From assembly GCF_963678635.1 (NCBI RefSeq), contig NC_087065.1:76735786-76795785 (forward strand): a stretch of DNA of 60,000 nucleotides, read 5' to 3'. Both the position numbers and the translations under genes were made by a program. The notes under the pieces were generated by a model. The model worked only from the letters and a program-made list of their open reading frames with translations, was not told the origin of the DNA and ran no database searches. Positions 39,278 through 52,262 of this stretch are shown piece after piece (positions within the stretch are counted from its first letter, which is position 1; every line of letters starts with the position of its first letter). The DNA is from Symsagittifera roscoffensis. Its lineage: Eukaryota; Xenacoelomorpha; Acoela; Convolutidae.

Positions 39278-41892
39278 CGGGGGCTAAAAAAATTATTATT
39301 TTGAGATTGAAAAGCGGTGGTATGTGGTTGTTCAATAATTTGTTCGTAAGTATTATCATCTTGTGATTGATGTGTCATTATATGTTGGACGGGACTTTGT
39401 GATGTGGTGAGTCTAAAGTTTGGATTATGTGTGATTGCTAAATTTCTAAAATTTCGTGGGACTAGGGATAGTGGATGGTTATTTGGTAGGGGTGGTAATT
39501 GTGGTGCCGTTGGCTGTGGGTCGACATTGTTATGTTCTTCGTCGTATGTATTTTGTCGTGTTGTTATTTTTGTGTTATATTCTTTTATTTGTGCGTCTAA
39601 AAGAATTTTGTTTATAGATGTGGAAAAAATTCCAAAAAATCCTGCAAAAAGTATGCGTGCTACGCTTGCTTGTCTGTTTACTTGTGTGTGTATAGCACAT
39701 GTATTGTAGATTCCTTTTAAGAGTGAGAAAAGAAATCCAATAAAGTTAAACATTGCGTATAAAATAGTCAATTTTTCTAAGATGTAGTAGGGCCATCCTA
39801 GAAAATCTAGGATCTCATTTTTGAGTGTAACAAAGTTAAAAATGTTAATTGGTGATATATCTTGGGGACGGTATTTTTCGCCGTTTAGATATATATAATC
39901 TTTAATGTCTTTAAAATATCCGCTATAGTCTTGCGTGTAGATATCGGCAAATCCTGCAGTTTCTGCAAGTTTGCGTAAATTTTGGTCTATTGATTGTCTT
40001 TGTATAGTGTCCATTTGTGTTAATAATTCTTGGAATTGTTGTGTTCTAATGTGATGTTGAATATCTGATTTTGAATAGATTCCTATTGATTGTAAGTCTA
40101 TATTTGGGTTTCGAGCAATAGCGCGAATGCTTTCTGGTGAAAATTTTTTGAGTGATTGCATTAATGTGGGATATGGAGTGAGAAGATAATATTTGTTTTC
40201 ATCAGGGTTTAGTTGTACTACATTGTGGCTATTTTCTGATCCACATGGGACTGCGGTATCCCAGAAATAGGTTCTTCGTGAAAGTGTATCCACGAAATGT
40301 ACTTTATTCTTATAAAAGATAGGGATTCTTTTATAACATCGTTTATCTTCAAAAACGTATAGTGGTGATACTTTTTTAGTACAAGTATAAAACCATAAAA
40401 TGTTTCCTTCGTAGTCTAAAAAATTTGATCTGTTTCCTGATAATAAGTATCCTGCGTAGGGTATTTTTAATACTGCTAGTGCAAGTGATTGTAGTATTTG
40501 TGTTCGTTCTAATTCGCATAGTTGATGTAGTGTTTCTAATTCGGAGAGTGACATTTCTTGAAAAATGCGGCTAATTGTATAGTCTAGTTTCATATCCAAA
40601 TGAATATCATAGTGGATATTACCAAAATATGTAGTATTCATTAGTGATAATTCTTGTAAGCGTGTGCTTCTGGTGTCATAAGGTTTTAGATGTCCACCAG
40701 GTTGTCCGTTGCTTTTTTGAAAATTAACTGGTATATAGGATGTTCCTTCGTTTAGAGGATGACCTGTGGCGTATGGGTCGATTTTTACTTTACCAGTGGT
40801 CATGTCGAATCCTTTTTCATATTCAACTAATATTTCAGAGTATTGTGTTCTGTGAAGTGGATTCCTGTATTTACATGCAAGTTCTGTTTCTTGATATATT
40901 TGAAAACGTGTCAATTTATTTTCTATATTGTCTATGTTTCTAAAATCGGAACTTAGTTTGCGTGATGGATGGACTTGTTCATATGGAATTGATTGTATGA
41001 AATATTTTTCGTGAAATTTTATCATACGAGCGTGTATTTTTGCTACTTGAAATGTTGTACATGTGTCTTCGGGGAACCAAACAATTGTTGCTTGTGTTCT
41101 TGTTGTAGGGTCGCAATATCCTTGATCGTTTTTACAAGGTAGTCGGATTCCTTGATAGATCATTGTATTATCAGATAAATCTCGTGTGAGTTGTATTTTT
41201 TCGAGTTGTATTTTCCAATCGAAAAACATTATTTCTTGGTATCCTTTATTTTTCGTGTCTGCTTTGCAGTTTGATGGGTTATTTATACCAATGTGTGGTA
41301 TCCAATGTTTATCGTGTAGGTCATAGGTTAATCGTCCGTGTGCGCCGTTATACGGGTATTTTTCGTCTAGTTTTATATGTCCTTGGTGTCTTTCAAGTTG
41401 TGATTGATGTACAGAGTCTGAAAAAACTTGAAAATTAACTAATTTTCTTTGGGAGTTTTTATTTTGTGTGATGTTTAGTCTAAGTAATTCATTTTTACAA
41501 TCGTCAGGATTGAGATGTAAAAGACGTTCTATATTACTTTGGTAGAATGATTCATGGTCAAGTCGGTTTTTGTTTCCGTTCGAGACTTGTGAACAATGTA
41601 CTTTCTTTTCGGAAAATGTTGCTGTGAATTTATAACCTGTAACTGTTGTAGCTCGGGCTTTTGAATAGAGTGTTGCTATTATATCTGTGGTTTCTATAGC
41701 TTGTGGTTCTGTTTCACATTGTGATACCTGATTGATTGCATATTTATGTAGTGTTTTTTGTTCATTTTCTTCGCAATCGTAATGTGTTACTAATAAATCT
41801 TGTGGTCCTGTACGAGGGGAAGGGTTTATGTTTTGATTTGAGGTTATTAGAAAAAGGGTTTGGAGAAAAATTAATAATTTTAGAATATACAT
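39274..41892 (-). CDS. env: Envelope-like glycoprotein, copy 2
   Basis: 872 aa as in copy 1, with scattered replacements. The signal peptide, cysteines, glycosylation sequons and both C-terminal hydrophobic segments are kept. It ends ATGA with the next ORF. Confidence 0.8.
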   Translation of the reverse strand: MYILKLLIFLQTLFLITSNQNINPSPRTGPQDLLVTHYDCEENEQKTLHKYAINQVSQCETEPQAIETTDIIATLYSKARATTVTGYKFTATFSEKKVHCSQVSNGNKNRLDHESFYQSNIERLLHLNPDDCKNELLRLNITQNKNSQRKLVNFQVFSDSVHQSQLERHQGHIKLDEKYPYNGAHGRLTYDLHDKHWIPHIGINNPSNCKADTKNKGYQEIMFFDWKIQLEKIQLTRDLSDNTMIYQGIRLPCKNDQGYCDPTTRTQATIVWFPEDTCTTFQVAKIHARMIKFHEKYFIQSIPYEQVHPSRKLSSDFRNIDNIENKLTRFQIYQETELACKYRNPLHRTQYSEILVEYEKGFDMTTGKVKIDPYATGHPLNEGTSYIPVNFQKSNGQPGGHLKPYDTRSTRLQELSLMNTTYFGNIHYDIHLDMKLDYTISRIFQEMSLSELETLHQLCELERTQILQSLALAVLKIPYAGYLLSGNRSNFLDYEGNILWFYTCTKKVSPLYVFEDKRCYKRIPIFYKNKVHFVDTLSRRTYFWDTAVPCGSENSHNVVQLNPDENKYYLLTPYPTLMQSLKKFSPESIRAIARNPNIDLQSIGIYSKSDIQHHIRTQQFQELLTQMDTIQRQSIDQNLRKLAETAGFADIYTQDYSGYFKDIKDYIYLNGEKYRPQDISPINIFNFVTLKNEILDFLGWPYYILEKLTILYAMFNFIGFLFSLLKGIYNTCAIHTQVNRQASVARILFAGFFGIFSTSINKILLDAQIKEYNTKITTRQNTYDEEHNNVDPQPTAPQLPPLPNNHPLSLVPRNFRNLAITHNPNFRLTTSQSPVQHIMTHQSQDDNTYEQIIEQPHTTAFQSQNNNFFSPR

Positions 41893-43016
41893 GTGTATGA
41901 TAATCCTGAGTATGGATTATAAAATGTAATGTAACCAATTGTGTTTTTGGTGTATCTGTCGTATTTGTATATTACTTCAGTAGTTATAAACGGTGGTGGT
42001 AGTGATTGAGCTGTTATGTTAGGTGGATTTAATGGGTAGGGATGTTGGGTAATATTATTTAACTTAACTGTGATTTCAAACTTTAATTGTAAACTGTTTT
42101 GTTGGAGTATTTGAATATTGTGATCACGGATATCGTTGTGAATATCTTGACGATATTGTAATCTATTAAGTGCCCAGTTATGAAGGCGGTTACTTTCTTG
42201 ATGTTGTCCAAATAATGGTGGAGGTGCTGTGAATGTATTCCAATCTAATCTTAAAGGAATATTTATAGATGATTGTTCTCGATATCTGGCGTCGAGATTA
42301 TTTGGAAAATTTAAGTTAAAGGGTAGTGGTGAAAATTGACTTATTGATGGTGTTGATGGTAGTGATAATGTTTCTGGTAGTGATGAGGATGTTGTTGTAT
42401 CCGTAGAAATATCTATGGGGTCATTGACTAAATTTGGTTCACCTTGTGTGAATGAATTTGTAGTCCAATATGGTAGTCGTGATGTTAGGTTTGGGGGGTT
42501 AAAGGGATTTTCACGTATCTGTTCAGATGTTGGTGTTGAACCTAAGTAGTCTGAAGGTAGACTGGAAGTGCTTCGTTGTGAAAAAAGTGTAGGAGTTTCT
42601 GGTGTGATACCAGTGGTGTTTTCTGGAGTGGTTTGTGTTGGGGATTGAGGTATATCAAAATGAACTCGGGGAGTTTGAAAATTTCTATTTCGTCGAGGAT
42701 GTATAATTTGTCTATTTATTTCTGCTGTGTTTTGGTTTTGACTAAGGTTTCGTATTCTACTTAGTTCTTGTGGTAGTGTTGGGTAAAGATTATATGTTGG
42801 TTCACTTAGGGATGCTTGTCGTTGAACTGGTTCTAGTGGTTCAGATAAACGAGCGTGCCGTTCTTCAAAAGTGTATGGATTGTCTTGAAAAGAAATTCGT
42901 GTAGATGTTTGAGGGTTTTGAGTAGTTGAAGGTGGTGTTGGATTATCTTGGGATGATGTCGGTGAAGACTGATTCTGTGACTGTTGGGTAGCAATTTTTG
43001 ATGGATTTTTAAATTG
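41880..43016 (-). CDS. ATG-less ORF, copy 2
   Basis: 378 open codons with no ATG, the same frame relation to env, and the same Pro/Ser/Thr-rich then folded layout as 17556-18689. The two copies differ by many third-position changes and few replacements, and have no internal frame break. Confidence 0.6.
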   Translation of the reverse strand, partial: QFKNPSKIATQQSQNQSSPTSSQDNPTPPSTTQNPQTSTRISFQDNPYTFEERHARLSEPLEPVQRQASLSEPTYNLYPTLPQELSRIRNLSQNQNTAEINRQIIHPRRNRNFQTPRVHFDIPQSPTQTTPENTTGITPETPTLFSQRSTSSLPSDYLGSTPTSEQIRENPFNPPNLTSRLPYWTTNSFTQGEPNLVNDPIDISTDTTTSSSLPETLSLPSTPSISQFSPLPFNLNFPNNLDARYREQSSINIPLRLDWNTFTAPPPLFGQHQESNRLHNWALNRLQYRQDIHNDIRDHNIQILQQNSLQLKFEITVKLNNITQHPYPLNPPNITAQSLPPPFITTEVIYKYDRYTKNTIGYITFYNPYSGLSYTCIF

Positions 43017-43021
43017 TTACT

Positions 43022-43210
43022 TTAGTGGGAAGGTTTATGTTTATTATAATATTCTTCTAAAAAAAGAATTAGAAAAATTGTTGCTAGGGCAAATGTGATG
43101 ATTGCTTTCTTTATACATTTACATATTGTCAAAATGAGGGATAATAGAAATGTTATGAAAATTACAAACAATAAAAAAATATCAGTTCTACTGAAAATTG
43201 TTCGTATCAT
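43022..43210 (-). CDS. Small hydrophobic protein B, copy 2
   Basis: 62 aa like 17359-17547, keeping both hydrophobic segments and the CKCIKK motif. Confidence 0.55.
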   Translation of the reverse strand: MIRTIFSRTDIFLLFVIFITFLLSLILTICKCIKKAIITFALATIFLILFLEEYYNKHKPSH

Positions 43211-43437
43211 TTAGACAAGTTGTTAAAATCGTACCTGTGGATATATTCAAGGGTTTTGGAAAGTTGGAGGAATAGTTCAATTATTGTGTAGAAAATTAAA
43301 AAAATGTTACAAAAAATTATTATGATTATTAGAAAAGATTCAATGATATCAAAAAGAAATATTATAAAGGCTTGAAGTATTGAAAAAAAATGTTTAAAAT
43401 TGATAAATATTTGAGCGACTGTTTGAGAGAAAAGCAT
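43207..43437 (-). CDS. Small hydrophobic protein A, copy 2
   Basis: 76 aa like 17132-17362. The differences are mainly L/I/F exchanges that keep the hydrophobic profile. The ATGA overlap with protein B is kept. Confidence 0.55.
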   Translation of the reverse strand: MLFSQTVAQIFINFKHFFSILQAFIIFLFDIIESFLIIIIIFCNIFLIFYTIIELFLQLSKTLEYIHRYDFNNLSK

Positions 43438-44039
43438 TTAAGAAATGATCTCTTGGTCGAATATTTTTTTGCTGTTTGAGGCGATTTTCTAGTGTGGTCG
43501 AATTATTTATTAGTTTTTTGACAAGTGGATTGAGTTTCGTAAAAAATTGTTGGGGGCAATTTTCATGGTGACTGGGAGGTCGTCTTTTTCTTTATTTTTG
43601 TTTGTCAAATGATCCGGGGTATGGTGAGATTTTTATACTTTAGGCTAATTAAAATCTTCATTTTGTGACTTTAGGCTAAGTTATCAAATTTGTTTTGGGG
43701 GTATTCGTGGTCTGAGTTGGGGAAATATTGTTGATCTTTGGGTTATTAGATAAGGGAGGGGTACGGTATTATGGTGATATTTATTTTAGCTGTCAAGTTG
43801 GAGTGGTTTGCTTATTTTTGACCTGGAGGTTGTAAAGTCATAGTTAGAGATGTGCCTGGAGTTCTAGATTATTCGTCTAATTGATCTTAGTTTGAGTTAG
43901 AGAAAGTGGCGGATTGGATGAATCCTATTGGTCTATTTTGAACTAGAATTATTGCGTACTTTGTGAGCATGTTATTTTGAAAAATGGAAATGAAAAATGT
44001 TACGGAGGTTTCAAGATTGTGAAGTATAAAATGTTAAAA
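43438..44039 (-). other. Conserved spacer after gag-pol, copy 2
   Basis: Close match of 16532-17131, including TATAAAAA (43630-43637 on the minus strand) and the 18-codon ORF. The first of the two TTAGCCTAAAGT words diverges at its end. Confidence 0.4.
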
Positions 44040-47000
44040 TTACTTTTTAAATTCTACTTTCTTTAATATTTTAGATTGGGGGATGAACATTTTGTAGTTT
44101 TTACGTGGTTGATTTCGGAGTCTTGTTGTCTTTCTATGTTCTGATTTGTCTATTTCTTCTTGGGGTATTATTTGTTCTGTCATTTTTCTATTTTTTCTTT
44201 GTTTTGGAGATTCTTTATGATTTTGTGTATTGTTTTTGGTGGCGGTTGGTTTTGTGTTTTGAGTTTCGGTGGGGTTATCATTTTGTTCTGTGTTTTTTAG
44301 ATGTGGTTCATTTTGAATGATTTTTAATCCTGTGAAAGAATATAATTGAATTAATTCGCGGAGTGCGTATTCTTTTGGGTAATAAGGTAATAGGTTGTTT
44401 CGATGTTGAACGATTTCTTTTTTGTTTGAGTCGATAATTTTATATGTGACATCTGTGGGTTTTGCAATTATTTGATAGGGTCCTTTTCGGAGGGGTTGTA
44501 ATTTTTTAGAAATTCCTTTGTGAGTATTAAAATTAGGTATTAAAACAAATGTTCCAATTTTTAAATCGGAAGCTGGTGTAAAACGTGAATTGATTTGTTC
44601 ATTAATATTTTGTCTTTGTAATAACTTTTTTGTTATTTTTTGATAAATTTCATTGTGTTTTTTATCTCTATTTAAAATCCATTCGGTGTGTGTACCGGAG
44701 GCTAATTTAAGAATTTGTGGGTGATGAAAATGATCTTCATCGTGTGTATGTAAAGGTAGGTTATAACAAATTGAGTCTTTATTTGGTTGACAATAACCTT
44801 GTGCGTTTTTATGTGAATTTGCTGTAAACATTATTGGTTTGCGTGGCTTTTGGTTAAAAACCATTTCGTATGGTGACATTCCTAAAGTTGTCGTAATTTG
44901 TGAATTATATGCTAAGGGAAATAATTTTACATCTGCTGACCATTCGGTATATTTTGTATCATTTCCGTTGATGATACATCTAAGATATTCTTGTAATGAA
45001 CGGTTCATACCTTCGACTAAACCGTTTGTCCAAGGTGCATGAGATGTACGTGGTTTGTGTTTAATGTTGTATAAATGACATAGTGTTATTATTTCATTAT
45101 TTATGAATTCTGTACCATTGTCTGTAACTAAAATTTCTGGTAGTCCAAATTTTGCTATCCAGTGTTCATAGAGTGTTGTGTATGCGTAATAAGCGTTACA
45201 ATGTGGTACTGGATTAAGTGCTACATAATGTGTAAATGCGTCAACAATTACCATAATGTAGGAGTTTCCTTCTGATGAGGGTGAAATTGGTCCTTTAGTA
45301 TCAAATGAGATACGATGATTAAAGTATAAACTTTGTCCTTTAAAATCTTGTTTTTGTGCTATTTGTTTTTGATTTGGGTAAGGTTTATTTAGTTGACATA
45401 CTATACAGTCATTGCATAGTACTTTTATCCAAATTGGTGCATTTGGGAAGTAAAAATTTTGTATAAAATTTGAATATGTTTTTTCTGATCCAGAGTGTCC
45501 TTTAATATTTTGTGTATGTGAAATATTAAAAGCTATAAGAATCATACTTATAGGGAGACAGGGAACTGTGGATTCGTTTAAATTGTATTCTAAAAGGTCT
45601 GTAGTTTCATTGATTGTTGTGTTGTTAAATTTGCGAAAGTATCGGAGGAGTGTTTTGTTTCCTAGAATGGTTGAATCTGCTTTGATAGGTTTAGTTTTAT
45701 ATTTGTGCCATGATTTTAGTTGTCGAATTATCGGGTCAAGGTTTTGATATTGTTTCAGTGTTGAAATTGTAATCGTATCTGTTGGGGGGAGAAAAATGTT
45801 TTCAACTTCGAATTTAGATAAGGGTATTGTATCAAGTGGGTCGTGAAGGTCAAAAACTTGATTTATTGTGTATTTTGAATCATTTGTTTGTGGTCCTGAT
45901 AAATTTATTTTATCAGTTAAATCTTCTTTTTCAATTAGTGGAAAATGGTCTTTTTTAGGTAGGTGTTGTTTTGTTCGTTTTTGTTGGGTGTTATTTTTTA
46001 TCCATTGAGAATATGGAATTGGTTTAAAAGTTGATGTTCCAAGTAGGTCAACTTCATAATGATTATTTTGACAATCTAAATAAAGTGGGAAATGTTGTAA
46101 ATTATTTATTTGTGATTGTTCAATATCAGTTTTAACTGCATATTTGCATTCTAATCGAGGTGATGTTTCGTTTTCTGCAAGGTAGAATTTTATGTTTTTG
46201 GGTATTTCAACTGTTGTTTTTCGTGTAAGTAATTCAGGTGGTGTATTTCGACTTAAGGTGTCTGGTAATGCAAGATTTTTTCCTGCAGTCCAAACTATAT
46301 GTAAGTTTGGAAACTTCATTAGAATTAGTTGAAATCTGTAAACTCGGTGGTTTGGGTTAGATTTCTGTGTAAAAAGAAAGATGATTGGTTTGTGGTCTGT
46401 GAATAAAACTGTGGGATGTTTTGATCCAAGTATCAGAAATTCATATTCTGTAAGTGTATATATTATGGCTGTACATTCTCTCATTAGAGTTGAGAGTCGT
46501 AGCTCTGCTTGAGTGAATAATCGAGAATTTGCTGATATTAGGTTCATTTTATTTGTACCATTATGTGATTGTAATAATGCTGCGCCGATGCCAAAGTTCG
46601 AAGCATCGCACATTGCATAAAATGGTTGATCAGGGTCTGGAATTGTGTTTGAAATTTGTTCAGTTAAAAGTTTCTTTATTTCTTCGAATCGCGTTTGATG
46701 TTCTGTATTCCATTCAAAATTATTTTGTTGTCTAAGGATGTTGTAAAATGGTCGTAGATATAATTGCATTTTATAAACATATTTACTTAAAAAGTTTAAC
46801 ATTCCAAGGAACTCTTGGATTTTCTTTTTATTTGTTGGTGGTTGAAGTTTTTGAATAGCGTCAATGCGTGATTTCAGTGGAGTGATTGTTTTTCTTTCTA
46901 TGTTATGTCCTAAGAATTTAACTCTTGTCAAAAAGAAATGTGATTTATCGGGGGCGGCCTTCAGATTTTCATTCTGAAGTATTTGGTGATATGTTTCTAA

Positions 47001-50000
47001 AACTTTGAACATTTCGTCTTTTGATTGTGATTGCATAAAAACATCGTCTAAATAGGTGATTGCGTTTTTCTTGAGTATTAGTGGTCTAAAAATTTTGCTC
47101 ATAAAGGCTGAAAATGCTGCTGGTCCTATGGATATTCCATAGAATAAGCGGTTGAATTCATATTGTTGGTTTCCGATAACAAATTGTGTTAAACGTCGTG
47201 ATTGTTCATCTAGTGGCATTTGATTGTATGCACTATTCATGTCGGCGGTTGTGAAGTATTTGCCGTTTATTTTTGTTAAAATAACTTGTATTGGTTCAAT
47301 GGGCCAATTACATTTTGATTCATCTATGAGTGAATTGAGGTATCTAGCATCGAGAACGATTTTTAATGATTCTCCTTTAGCTAGAATGATAACGGGGTTG
47401 ATGAATGTGTTGCCTCTTGGTTGTTCTTCTTTATTAACTGGTGATATAATATTGTACTGTTCTAAAATATCGAGTAATCTGTTTACTTTATCATGTAAGT
47501 GAATTGGTACTTTACTTGCTCTTTGTTTTTTGAAAACTGCGTCTGGTTTTAATGGGAGATGTAGTGATGAACTGATTTTGCCAACATCGAATTTTGATGT
47601 TGCATAGACTGATGAATATTGAATTAGCTGTTTGGCTAACTTTTCGAATTCGTCTTGTGTTATTTGTGAATGTTGGAAATTAAACATTGTTAAAAATTTC
47701 TGTTGGTCCTCTGTGTAGTTACTGATGTTGAATGTAGGTTTGAAATATGGAGTTTTTGTGAAATAATCCGTATTTCTGTTTTCGTTACTTATTATATTAT
47801 TTATAGATAATTCTTCATTAAGAATTGTAGATTGGCAAATATCTAGTAATTGGAGTATATTATTTACGCGATAGGCTTTTTCGTGTATTGGTGATATTGT
47901 AGCGTTAGTTTCACAATATCCTAAAAGTCCTAAAGGTAATGTTACTTGGTAAGGTGTGTTGTTATAAACATGTAAGGAAATAATATCTGAATTCGAATTT
48001 TTCAAATATTTTATTGAAGAGATTGTAATTTTGAAAAATTTATGAATAGGTTTGAATTCAAAATCTGACATATAAAATTTTTGTTTGTTTTGTTCTTTAT
48101 CATATTGATGAACTTGTTTTATTGAAAAATTATAGATGTTTCCTGATAGTGGTTTCAGGTGTTTTCTTTGTTGGTTAAATATCGGATAAAATTTTGAAAA
48201 GAATGGTGGTTGTTTATTTAATCTTTGAAAAAATGTTAATGATGTTTCTTTTGTTTTTGTATATTTATCTTTGATTAATATTTTACTATTTAGTATGTTA
48301 ATTGTTGGTATATACTTTGAAATAAATGGTATACCAATGATGTTATATTTAATATCAGTAATATGGAATATTTGTTTAAATGGCTTGTTTAGAAGTTTGC
48401 TTTGCTCCATTGTTCTGGTAGGGAGGAGAAATAATTGGATTTTTCCGTAGTTTATCAATGTTGATCCTTGTGCTGTCGCTAACTTACTGGAGGTTTCAAG
48501 AGGTGTTAGCTTTGGGTGTAAAGTTTTTATTTCATTCCATGTGGGAATGTTTAGTATGTTTGATTCTGCTCCTGAATCAATTAAAAAATCTATTTCAAGG
48601 TCTGGTGGTTGAAATTCTTCATTTCTTGGGCTTTCTAAGAGAAATGGTATTGTCCAAATTTTTTCTTTGGGTTGTTCTTTTTGTATATTTTGATAAATGT
48701 GGTTTGTATTCAAGCATTTTGTTTTGGTATTTTTATTGGTTTGATCTGTAGTGTTAATCTCGTTTGTTTCTTGCGTCGTTGGTGTGGAATTTATGGGTGT
48801 AGTGTAATGATTTTGAAGAAATTCTGATTGATTTTCATATATGTGTGATGGAAAGGGTTGTTCATATATGACAGATTCATAGTCATTTTCGACTTTTATC
48901 ATATTGATAGCAAGAGTGTTTTCAGTATCACTTTCTGAATCTGATGATGTACAGTTTATTTGATTGAGTTGTAACGTATCAGTTACTGTGTCATCAATAC
49001 CTGGGGGGTCTGATGTTGTTTCTGGGTTAGCTTGTACTTGATTGATTTGTCTTTGATGTTTAGGTGTACTACTTCTATGACGATTATTAGAGTTGTTGTA
49101 GTGATTATTATTCCGGTGTGGTGATTGGGAATAATTTCTATAACGATTATTATAACTTGGGTGTCGATTTTGTGAATTATTTCGCGATCTGTTTTGGTAA
49201 TTATTGTTTTGTCTGTTATAGTTCGATCTATTATATGAGTTATTCCTTGATCGATTGTTCGGGTAATTCTGGTTTCGGTTGTTTGAATAACTTCTATTTC
49301 GATTATAGGAGTAGTTTCTATTCCTATTGTATGATGAATTTCGTGATTGGTTGTTTGGATAGTAGTTATTTCTTGATTGGGAATTAGATCTAGAAACAAA
49401 TCGTTGTGTATTTGAATTTGATCTGGAGTAGTTATTTTGACTATTCGGTCTATTGTAGTGATTTTGTGATGAATTATACGTGTTTCTTCGTTCTGGTGAT
49501 CTTCCTCTATAACTTGAGTTATATGGAGATTGATTTCTTGTATAGCTTGTATTGTTCGGGAGTGGTTTTCCTGAACTGTTGTTGCTGTATACATTTTTGT
49601 TTGGTAGATTTTGATCTTTTTTCATGTATTGATAAAATGATTTATTTGGTTCTTTGTATTTTTGAGGTTTATTTTGACTATCTTGCTGTTTTTGTCTACA
49701 TTCGGAAATACTATGTCCGTATCGTCGGCAATAATTACACCATTTCTTGAAAGATGGTTTGCCTTTAAAGTTCGGGTTCTTTTCGTAAATATTGAGTATT
49801 TCAGTGATTTTTTCAACGAGATCTGTTTCTGATTCTTGTATATTATTAATATTAGTGGGAGTCGTTTCAATTTTGTTAACGTATTGTAATTTCAAATTCT
49901 CCGTTTCTTCTAGTTTCATCGTGATTTCTGCTTGTTCTAGTTTGTCTACTAGTTTTCTAAAATCTAAATCGGGTTCTCGAATTGAAGAAGGATGGGATGC

Positions 50001-52262
50001 TCTCTTTTTTATTGCTATTTTCCTTAATTGTGGTGTTAAGGTCATCATTAAGATTTCTGTCATCTTAGTGTTTTTATAGTCGTGTGTATTTAGTGAATAT
50101 GCTTTTCGAACTAGTGTTTCGATTCTTACTGCTATTTGCTTGATGGTTTCGTTTGGTAATCTGCGAATTTCATTACATAAAACTCTTTGTTGTTGTTTGT
50201 TTCTTTCGGAGTCAAACATTTTTGAAAATTCTTGTGTAAATCTTTTCCAGTTTGATTTTATTTCTTGAGGTAGTACTGAAAACCATTTTTGGGCTGCGCC
50301 ATCTAAGGTTGTTTGTATCAACGCTGTGCGTCGATGTATCCAGTTTTGATGTAGTGGCGTATTAATTGGTTCAGGTCCTATATTTAAAATTAAATTTGCT
50401 GTTACTGCGTTTAAATAATCTTCTACAGAGTATTCAGGGTCTGTTCCTGTGAAAACCATTAAAGGTTTATTTGATGTTATTGATGATCCACCCATAAGTT
50501 ATGGATTCATTGTCATTTGTAATGATTCAGCTGCATTTGGCATTTGAGAAAAATTTGAAAGTTGGTTTCTTGTTATTTCATGTTGTTGAAGATAATACGG
50601 GAGTGGTATTTCATTTTGCATTTGTGATGGTTGATACGAGTGTGTAGTCATTGGATTTTGTTGTTGAATTGGTTGAAAAGATTGTGTATTAATTGGATTT
50701 TGTTGTTGAATTGGTTGTTGATATTGTGCATCTATTGATTGTGGAGAAAAATTTCTATGATTTGTACGTGTTTTCTGTATTCCTTGTCTACGATATTCTT
50801 GAGTATTTGGTGCAAATATATCTGGTTGTAAGAAATCTTCATCTGAGGATAAATAATCCATTTGATAAGATGTTTGTTTTTTATTTTTATTTTGTTGAAA
50901 AAATGGGTAATTTCCACTGCGATCCTGTGGAGGATTTGGTTGAAAATTTGTGGAATTATATTGGGCCGTTGGGTTATCCCAGTTTCGAGGTTTTGTATAT
51001 TGATTAAAATTTCTTTGTGGTTGATAATTTGTTTTTGATGGATGTGTATAATTATAATTATGGTCTGCAAAGTTGTTTCTAGTGAATGTTTTGCGTGTTT
51101 TTGATGGTATTGTCATGGGTTTGTATGTTTGGTAATCCATATGTGAATATTTAGGGGCAACCGAAGGTTTAACGGTTGATTGTAAGGTTACCTGTGTTTG
51201 TGAAGGATTTGTATTTCTTGGTGTTGTTAAATTTGGGCGTATTGGTGAAATACTTTGTTGTGTAGTTGTTGTGTGTACAATTTCTTCATTTATGAAGTGT
51301 GATGGTGTCTGGATATCTTGTTGAGTAAGATTCCTAGTTCCATTGAGGTTTTCATTGTGTATGACTGTAGAGTTTAAACTATTATTTTGTGTATCGGGTA
51401 AAAATGTATTATAGTTTAATGGTGTTGCATCAATTGTTAATGGTATTACTCTTACATAATCTCTTATGTAAGATATTGTACCTATTGCTTGACTTGAGAT
51501 TGATTGTGGAAAGTTTATAAATGCGGAATGAGACCATTCGGGGTCCCAAACATAATCTGATTGTTCTGTGATAGCGGTATCATCGTTCGAATTTTGGGGT
51601 CTAAAATTTTTTCTTGCTTGTGCAATTAAATCAATATTGTGTGTAAAATAATCTATTATGAACCATGCTAAAATTTTTTGTAAATCGTGTTTGGTATGTT
51701 GTGAAACGTCGTCTTTCGTGAAATTTTCTTTAATGATGTTTAAATAACTAGAGAGTAGTGTGATTTCATGTCGTACTCTTAAATGTTTAGATGTTTCTGT
51801 CGGTGAGACATTTGTTAATGGGAGTTCATTTTCTAATATCGAAATATAACTATATATTAGTGCGAAAACTTCATTGGTGAAAATGGAGTTTGCTCTTTGT
51901 GAGTTATGGTATTGGATGCTTTTTATATATTCTGAAAAAACTTTTGAAAATTCTAAATCAAGGTCGTCTGTTTGAATAGTATATGTTCTATTATTATGGT
52001 TTGGGGAAGTGAATTCTATAGAGTAGATTCCATACTGTTGTGTTATGTTGCATATATCTTTTAGATAGTGATCTATGATTTGTCTTTTGATTTTTACATC
52101 GGGGAACTCTGTTTTACATGGACTGATTCCGGGTTCAAATAAATTTACGAGTAAATTTTGACAAAATATGTGTTGTCCTCTATCAGTATCTGCATCTACT
52201 ATAAAAGGAAAGATTTCATCATCATCTGGAGTTTCGTCACCTGGGGTGTGCGTTGAACTCAT
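44040..52262 (-). pseudogene. gag-pol: Gag-Pol of copy 2, interrupted by a nonsense codon
   Basis: The frame aligns end to end with copy 1 (2740 codons, no indel in total length). Codon 588 is TAA at 50499-50501 where copy 1 has TAC, splitting it into a 587-aa N-terminal part and a 2151-aa part with an ATG two codons after the stop. The stop lies before the capsid-like domain, so all enzymes and the zinc knuckle are downstream. The catalytic motifs (DSG, YLDD, RNase H D/E/D, DD35E, GPY) are intact. The perfect LTR pair says the lesion is young or arose on insertion. Readthrough or internal initiation cannot be excluded. Confidence 0.9.

Noticed and set aside
48983-49594. 203-codon frame overlapping the Arg/Asn/Ser-rich part of Gag in copy 2 (also 11172-11588 in copy 1)
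   Set aside because: It is an alternate frame of a low-complexity repetitive coding stretch, is much shorter in copy 1 and lacks domain character; best explained as a shadow.
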